A program made the translations under genes and the position numbers. This document shows positions 57,116-64,000 of a stretch of 64,000 bases of DNA, in pieces. The notes beneath the pieces are model-generated. The model made no database searches. It had not been told where the DNA came from and worked only from the letters and a program-made list of their open reading frames with translations. The DNA comes from Urophycis tenuis (taxonomy: Eukaryota > Chordata > Actinopteri > Gadiformes > Phycidae): NCBI GenBank assembly GCA_036785325.1, contig JAXIVH010000005.1:12227966-12291965 (forward strand), given 5' to 3'. Positions within the stretch are counted from its first letter, which is position 1; every line of letters starts with the position of its first letter.

Positions 57116-58680
57116 TCCCTCGCTCCTCTGATCATCAGGACACAGGTTGGTGTGAACCGGTCTGTTGCAGAGCTGGTGTTCAGCACTGACATGTCAGTGA
57201 GTTTTCCCAAGTGGGTTTGCTTGTCCCTGACCTCTGACCTGTCTGGTGTTTGGAGGGGGCGGCAGATGTATACTACTAATGAAGTACATTTACATTCTGC
57301 GTTGACATTTAATTTCTAATACCGATATATTTATTATTTGTTTTTGATTTTGATTCAATTTTGGAATTCTGATTTTACCCGATGAATAAAGTGTCATATT
57401 TCTTTTATATGAATATCATTGATCCTTACTTTTTCATTATTCCTGCTGTGACCTCATATGACCACAGCTCTTAACCTTACCTTTATAAAATAATTACAGA
57501 CGTAGCAGAGGCTGAATCTGCCCTGTGGTGTAAGTGGTCCTAATGTTCCCACAGGTCGCTGGTTTGAATCCCGTGGAGGCCAGGCAGAGTTGCTTGGGCT
57601 AGCGTGTTCTCATGCTCCATGGGACACATCCATCGATCTTCCCCCGCAGACTAAAAGCCACTCCAGACCCGTCCCGCTCGCTGGGACTGTAACTATGGCC
57701 GCTAATGCCTTTCAGCGGTGCACTTAATATCATAATATCATATCTGCAGAGCAACGCCCTTCCTGTCAGAACAACAACAGTCAACACCACATATATTTAG
57801 TGGTATTTTCTTTCCATTATACCAGTACCTAATTGTGCTATTTTATGATTGCTAACAGCTATTGATACAAGACTAGCGTGAGGCTTATTATTTATATACA
57901 TTTTATTTTGTTTTTTTGTTAGTGGGATTCACTTAATGCTGGGATACCCAAGTATAGGATTAATCAAATACCATCTTATCATATACTATATTATCTTTTT
58001 TTAGAGAAGATTGCTGGTTTCCTGTGGGACTTAACATCTACAGTGCCTTCTGAGGTGATGAATTTGATGAAAAACAATTTGACAGCAAAGTATTTGGTTT
58101 AATGGAGCGGGATCATGGGAAGACACTACCAAGTATGGGTGTTTATTATTGTTTTACAAAACATCTGAATGGTGATATTAACTCAACATAAAGGGGCGTG
58201 ACCCTCATCAGGACCGCTATAGATTGGAGAGGCTCGTGAGCAAAGCAAAGGCTTATTCGATTAACTAGCAATCAAGTAAAGGTGATTGATTTTTGTATCA
58301 TTAGGACTCCTTTCTCCACAAGCCTCCCTATAAATGACACTGTCAACAATACCTAACCTGACCATGCTGGCATGTATACTCTTATCTTGTATGTAGACAG
58401 TGAACCTTTTTAATTGTATTGCTGCGCTCTACTCTCTGCAGTGCTACTGGCTGCACCTTGTCTTACCTTATCTTATCTTATCTTAAAGATATGGCGTGGG
58501 CCTAGACCAAGCAGCCGCGGTGTCTCCAGGCGGCGCTGCTCTAAGATGAAGAACATCAGTGTGTGTGTTTAGTGTGGTTCTCCCGGGACGTTGGAGCGTT
58601 CAATGTTATGGACACAGAACTTAATGAAACCACGCTGGGGGCTACAGAGGGGTCTGCTCACGCTGCTCCACGGGGGAGAA
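57116..58680. other. Unassigned stretch
   Basis: AT-rich with a short (tatct)n-like run near 58460-58490. No coding exon or element ends recognised. Confidence 0.4.
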
Positions 58681-58689
58681 GGAGAAACG

Positions 58690-59105
58690 CTTTGGGAGGA
58701 GGAAGAGGAGAGAACCACTCTACTCTCTGGGAGGAGGAAGAGGAGGAGAACCACTCTACTTTCTGGGAGGAGGAAGAGGAGGAGAACCACTCTACTCTCT
58801 GGGAGGAGAAAGAGGAGGAGAACCACTCTACTTTCTGGGAGGAGGAAGAGGAGAGAACCACTCTACTTTCTGGGAGGAGGAAGAGGAGGAGAACCACTCT
58901 ACTTTCTGGGAGGAGGAAGAGGAGGAGAACCACTCTACTTTCTGGGAGGAGGAAGAGGAGGAGAACCACTCTACTTTCTGGGAGGAGGAAGAGGAGGAGA
59001 ACCACTCTACTTTCTGGGAGGATGAAGAGGAGGAGCACTCTACTCTCTGGGAGGAGGAAGAGGAGGACGAGAACCACTCTACTTTCTGGGAGGAGGAAGA
59101 TAAAA
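58690..59105. repeat. 36-bp minisatellite, about 11 units
   Basis: Purine-rich units of ctttctgggaggaggaagag plus gaggagaaccactcta. Open frames on both strands (EEEENHSTLW, SSSSSQKVEWF) come from the 36-bp period, a multiple of three. Confidence 0.93.
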
Positions 59106-59137
59106 GAGGAGATTTATACATTATACATTACATATAT

Positions 59138-59140
59138 TAC

Positions 59141-59196
<56 letters not shown>
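59138..59196. repeat. (TA)n microsatellite
   Basis: A long (ta)n run with flanking imperfect copies, likely cruciform-prone. Confidence 0.95.
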
Positions 59197-59198
<2 letters not shown>

Positions 59199-59199
59199 A

Positions 59200-61300
59200 A
59201 GCTGTTTGTACAAAATGTGAGATATGAGACAATATTTGGGAATATATATATATACACACATTATACAAACACTCAAGGATCAAGTATTGCACTGCACTGC
59301 ACACTCGTCTTTACCTCACTGTCTCACACCACCTCAGTGTCTCACACCTCACTGCCTCACACCTCACTGTCTCACACCCCACTGCCTCCTCTGATTCACT
59401 CACAGTTCAGGAGGTCACAGAGTCAGCCTGAGAGAAGCGGTGGTGACTGCCAGATGAAGGTTTAATGTGTGGGTCTGCATGGAGACCTTCCCTCCGGGCC
59501 GCTTGGCGGACCTTCATCATAAAAAGGTTGTGGGATAAATAATGTAAAGGTAAAGTAGGCGTGGCATGTGTTCTGTGTGGTCTCTCTCTCGCCCTCTCGC
59601 CCTCTCTCTCTCTGACAGACATGCCAGCTCAAGGCCGCCATGATCTCTCCTCGTCCCTTGATTGATGTCCGCGTGACATCCAGGAAGCTTGTGAGTCTTA
59701 ATCTAAATTTAGATTTACTAAAGAAAAAAAACATACACACACACAGACACACACACACTCAGTCGGTCAAAGCGAGAGAGCTGGCGGTTGCGTCCTTAGC
59801 GCCATTTGTATTCATCACACAAGTACACTCCCCCCACCCCCCCCCACCCGGCCACAAATGAATCTCCCTGCCGCTAAAGATTTCCGCGGTTCTGCATGGT
59901 AGGTGGCTCCACGCGGGGCTCAGGGTGATTTAGATGTTTGGGTCTTGGATGAAGCCGTAAAGGAATGCATTAATTTGTCTACGGACCGGTGAATATGAGA
60001 TGTCGTTAAAAAAAAAATCGTTTTTGGATGGGTTGACTCACTGTCAGCAGAGAGGCTGGCGTTTGGGCTCTAAATCAGTCCTCTCCTGCTGAGTGCACAC
60101 TTTTGGCCCACATCATCAGGGGAGTCACTCCGCTCACAGGGTCCGGACACGGAGGAGGAAGATGGAGCGGGCCGGTACGCCGGGACACACCGGGCACGTG
60201 GTCTTATCGCCATGGACGATGCAACAGAATCCCATGGCTGTCACTGTGAAACACACAGCTCACAGTGGGTTAAGTACAGTGGAGACATGACCGTGTGTTT
60301 CCATGACACGGACGGAGGGTACATTCTATGTTCTGATGTTGGAGGAGACAACAAAATTGATGTCAACCACGTCGTCATGATGATGTGATTGGCATTATGT
60401 TATTGTTATCGATTTTACTCAAAAACACAGTTATTTCAAGTCATTTAGTTTACCATGAAAATGATCAAGCTTTGAAAGGCTCAATGTAGATGAGATGATC
60501 ATTTCATTCACCCAGTCTTTCTTTATCCCTCCTGACTGGTTTCCAGTACAAAGTGACATTTCAGGTCATTTCCTGGCCTCAGTGAACCAGGGGCCACATT
60601 CACAAATATTTTCTTAAGATAAAACTCTCTTAAATAAGTAAATAAATAAGTAACTTCAAGTATAGGAAGATATTTAAACATCAGTTAGTGCCTTTGGGTA
60701 AAAGCCTATTACTGTAATGTCAACTGTCAAACTTTGTAGTTTATTTTCAGTAAACATGAGATGTACACCCAAAACAATGACAAGCTATAATTAACAACAC
60801 ATGTTTGGCTAAATGTTAGGCACTGCAAGTAAATCCAAATTGGTTGTCTAAACTGTGTTTGAATGAATGAATTAAGAGGCTTACTTTTTAATTGTGACAC
60901 TTTTAAGAAAGGTGTAGAGCCATCTTAAAGTTACAATGAAAATCAAGAAGAAATTTAAGAACATTACTTTCAAGAATCTCATATATTCTTACGAGAACAT
61001 AATTCACAGAATATCAATATTCTTAACTTTAGTCCTGAGACTGCAGTTGAGAAGAAAGAAACACTGGAAAGAATTAAAATGATGAATTTGGATAATATAG
61101 GGCCAGATATGACTAGATAGACTACTGACCGGTATAATAGTAATAGTGACTGTTAGACTAGCTACTGGCAGAATAATTACTGGTAGAATACTAACTGGTA
61201 GACTAGTTACCCCTAGACTATTAACTGGTATAATAGCTACTGGTAGACTAGCTACTGGTAGAATAGTTTCTGATAGTGTAGTTATAGAATAGTTACTGGT
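59200..61300. other. Unassigned stretch
   Basis: Includes small repeats of ctcacacctcactg (59310-59390) and irregular copies of actggtagaatag (61130-61300). No supported exon. Confidence 0.45.
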
Positions 61301-61307
61301 AGAAAAG

Positions 61308-62010
61308 TCACTGATGGATTACTGACAGGCAGAACGGTAATTAGTATAGAATAGTTATTACCCTATATTACTGGTACACTAATAGTGACTGGTAGAATAG
61401 TGACATGTAGAATAGTAACTGGTAAACTAGTTATTGGTAGAATAGATATAGAACAGGGATAGAGGGATAAATGTCAGCTGGCAATGACCCTGTTCTGTGG
61501 CTGACTGACTGACTGACTGACTGACTGGCTGACTGACTGACTGACTGACTGACTGACTGACTGACTGACTGACTGACTGACTGACTGACTGACTGGCTGA
61601 CTGACTGACTGACTGACTGACTGACTGGCTGACTGACTGACTGACTGACTGAAGTCACTGATGGATTACTGACAGGCAGAACGGTAATTAGTATAGAATA
61701 GTTATTACCCTATATTACTGGTACACTAATAGTGACTGGTAGAATAGTGACATGTAGAATAGTAACTGGTAAACTAGTTATTGGTAGAATAGATATAGAA
61801 CAGGGATAGAGGGATAAATGTCAGCTGGCAATGACCCTGTTCTGTGGCTGACTGACTGACTGACTGACTGACTGGCTGACTGACTGACTGACTGACTGAC
61901 TGACTGACTGACTGACTGACTGGCTGACTGACTGACTGACTGACTGACTGACTGGCTGACTGACTGACTGACTGACTGACTGACTGGCTGACTGACTGAC
62001 TGACTGACTG
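61308..62010. repeat. Two tandem copies of a 346-bp unit with (CTGA)n
   Basis: Unit 1 (61308-61651) and unit 2 (61654-62010) each run from gtcactgatggattactgac through ggcaatgaccctgttctgtg into a (ctga)n tract interrupted by ctgg. The SVSQ-repeat frames are artefacts. Confidence 0.92.
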
Positions 62011-62059
62011 AATTGAAACATCTATCACCAACAATCATCCATCACACACATGTACGGAA

Positions 62060-62061
<2 letters not shown>

Positions 62062-62145
<84 letters not shown>
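62062..62145. repeat. (CA)n microsatellite
   Basis: A pure ca run. Confidence 0.95.
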
Positions 62146-62147
<2 letters not shown>

Positions 62148-62210
62148 CACTTTATATCTAACAAAGGGGGAAGAGTTAGATAGATAAGGATAGAGAAAGG
62201 AAAATACAGC

Positions 62211-62212
<2 letters not shown>

Positions 62213-62291
<79 letters not shown>
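62213..62291. repeat. (GA)n microsatellite
   Basis: A pure ga run. Confidence 0.95.
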
Positions 62292-62296
<5 letters not shown>

Positions 62297-62408
62297 AATA
62301 GATCTTAAGATCTGGAAATTGATTCATACATATATCACTCGAATGTGGGCAACGTCAGAGCCGTTAGTCAGGTCTCTAGACAGCAGCCTATAGGACGCGG
62401 CAGCAAGC

Positions 62409-62440
62409 GCGTGTGTGCGCGCGTGTGTGTGTGTGCGTGC

Positions 62441-62495
<55 letters not shown>

Positions 62496-62498
62496 TGC

Positions 62499-62536
<38 letters not shown>
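62409..62536. repeat. Compound (TG)n/(GCGT)n microsatellite
   Basis: tg and gcgt blocks like those at 2965-3090, here about 460 bases upstream of the slco3a1 start codon. Confidence 0.95.
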
Positions 62537-62539
<3 letters not shown>

Positions 62540-62540
<1 letters not shown>

Positions 62541-62998
62541 ACGAGCGTGTCTGGATCGGCCTTGCGCCGAAGTCTGCTCGCCGACACTCGTGGGAAGCGC
62601 CGTAAAAGCTCGAACGTGGAGCGAAACGGCGCGTTTAATAACAGCGGCTGCGACGTTCCGACGGTGCTGTTACGCAGGGGGGGCGGGGGGCGGGGGGGGG
62701 GGGAGGGGGGGCGCGCACACAGGCTACAGAGAGACGACACCGGGAGTCTATACGGCAACACCGGTTTTTCTAGGATCCCCATCCGCGCCGCCACCGCGGC
62801 CAGACAGACAATGTGTTGTGCTGAGTGGACATAGCGGGATTCACCGAGCGGCCAGTGACGACTCTCCTCCCCGCGCCTTCTCTGCAGTGCAGCTCGTGTC
62901 CTTGTGTGCGCAAATGGTGATCGGCGGACAGCGCTCCTCGGCCCGTTTCATGCCGCCGAACGCGCCCGGAGCGTGAGCCCCCCCGCGAGTGAAGCAGC
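62540..62998 (+). promoter_or_regulatory. GC-rich 5' region of slco3a1
   Basis: CpG-dense sequence between the microsatellite and the start codon. It includes a G/C-box-like tract (62678-62712, ggggcggggggcggggg type) that could bind Sp1/KLF factors. No TATA box is evident, as expected of a CpG-island promoter. The transcription start is not determined. Confidence 0.6.
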
Positions 62999-63154
62999 AT
63001 GCAGGTGAAGAATCAGATATGCACCGAAAGGAGCACCGACGACCCGGAGCAGGATGACAGCCAGAAAAAGACGTCGTGTTTCTCCAACATCAAGATTTTC
63101 CTCGTGTCGGAGTGCGCGCTCATGCTGGCACAGGGCACGGTCGGCGCCTACCTG
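62999..63154 (+). CDS. slco3a1: slco3a1 first coding exon
   Basis: 52 codons from ATG to donor ctg/gtgagt, phase 0. The product is the cytoplasmic N-terminus and start of TM1 of an organic anion transporting polypeptide, a 12-helix plasma-membrane carrier of prostaglandins, thyroid hormone and other organic anions. The core CFSNIKIFLVSECALMLAQG followed by TVGAYL is what I recall as the characteristic start of SLCO3A1, differing from other SLCO members. The preceding acidic/polar part (TERSTDDPEQDDSQKKTS) varies in the family. The next exon lies beyond the window. Confidence 0.9.
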
Positions 63155-63722
63155 GTGAGTTTTTCCCCCCAACCCGTCGTCATAACCTTGCACGGAATCT
63201 CATGTTTTTTCCCCCATTTTTATTTTTTTATTTATTTAATTTTTTTTTTAATAGACCATCGGTTACGTCAGGTCACGGGTAGCGGGCCCCGGTGGGTGAG
63301 GGACGACGCTATACGCCCGGTGCTGCGGTTTCTGCCGTCGATGCGGGCAATAACGTTTTAATGATCCTCCGGTCAGCCTGCCGGGGAAATAATGAATGAA
63401 CGCTTTGAGTCGCGCAGTAATGCGCATTAGCATGGGCTGCTGTGTGACGGGCCGGGGCCTCTGCATCAACCCTCCCAGTCATCCACGAGCCCGGTCCGTC
63501 CCGCTGGGGCTGCTGGATGTGCTGGACGTGTGTTACCTGCTCCTGTAAATGCGCAGATGAAAGGCTGCCTGGAGGACTCGCTGGCTGCTGTCGACACGCC
63601 GGGCCTGCAATGTAATGCGGTGGCCCGGCCGTGACGGCGTCTTAATATCTCTTACATCATGTAGTAACCCGCTAGAGCTAAAGAGACGCATATACACACG
63701 CACAGGCACGCACACACACACG

Positions 63723-63795
<73 letters not shown>

Positions 63796-64000
63796 ACACA
63801 CGCGCGCACACACACACGCACACACACACACACGCTCAGCAGTGTTTATGATTTATTCCACCTGTCCTCAGAACGAAGGTCATAGAACACGATAATGCAA
63901 ATGTTGATTTATTTTGATGGGTTATTGTGCTTTAGTGTGCAGTCAGCACGCTGCTCTGAAATGACCTATCGACTTGTGCCGCGGTGTGATGTAGCTGTTA
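63155..64000 (+). other. slco3a1 intron 1, start
   Basis: Begins gtgagt, then a pyrimidine-rich part with (t)n runs (63205-63252), GC-rich sequence, and a (ca)n/(cgca) microsatellite at 63709-63835. No exon is seen before the window ends. Confidence 0.8.

Noticed and set aside
58563..59465. 300-codon frame rich in EEEENHSTLW
   Set aside because: Product of a 36-bp purine-rich minisatellite; frames are open on both strands for the same reason.
61495..62010. CRISPR-like array
   Set aside because: No spacers between fixed repeats; it is a simple tetranucleotide tract in a duplicated unit, in a vertebrate genome.
61431..62038. SVSQ-repeat proteins on the minus strand
   Set aside because: Translation of (CTGA)n; a tetranucleotide read in threes gives a fixed four-residue repeat.

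Overview
The window reads as vertebrate, almost certainly teleost fish, nuclear DNA. Coding sequence is split into short exons with GT/AG borders. Long (TG/CA)n tracts recur throughout, and much of the rest is recognisable fish-type transposable elements: L2/Rex1/CR1-like and Tx1-like LINEs, an R2/NeSL/HERO-type LINE, hAT, PIF-Harbinger and Tc1 DNA elements, and solo LTRs. Identifications rest on recognising motifs and on comparing segments within the window; no database search was run.

Four host loci are supported. (1) A GnRH-receptor-like GPCR on the minus strand (38184 down to 32634) has three exons that join to 371 codons. (2) The first coding exon of slco3a1 lies on the plus strand (62999-63154), behind a GC-rich 5' region. 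(3) Two duplicated C-type lectin genes lie on the minus strand. Copy 1 (16649 to 15070) is a complete three-exon, 252-codon, signal-peptide-bearing tandem-CTLD gene. Copy 2 (23289 to about 22615) is truncated and has lost its last exon. (4) A SAMD3-like coding region on the minus strand (about 5440 to 4130) is frame-broken and probably a pseudogene.

Layout: 0-3 kb nested LINE/hAT remnants; 4-5.5 kb SAMD3-like; 5.5-8.3 kb unassigned; 8.3-13.4 kb hAT, LINE, palindromic and Tc1-like elements; 13.6-24 kb a duplicated C-type lectin segment whose copies differ by a LINE, a solo LTR and a composite insertion; 25-28 kb satellites and a LINE; 28-32.6 kb mostly unassigned; 32.6-38.2 kb GnRH receptor, with a minisatellite and nested DNA elements in intron 1; 38.3-42 kb tandem repeats, an L2-type LINE and a solo LTR; 45.8-48.6 kb a nearly intact restriction-like-endonuclease LINE with one stop codon; 48.7-52.2 kb tandem arrays; 52.8-54.1 kb a Harbinger element carrying a decayed tRNA-Leu; 56-57.1 kb a hAT element; 58.7-62.3 kb satellites; 62.5-64 kb the slco3a1 start.

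The most unusual pattern is that three minisatellites have repeat units that copy a splice junction of the gene they lie in: the GnRH-receptor exon 1 donor (15 intronic copies), the lectin exon 3 acceptor, and a donor-like motif upstream of both lectin genes. Two further arrays (48.7 kb and 51 kb) have splice-site-like units without a recognised gene.
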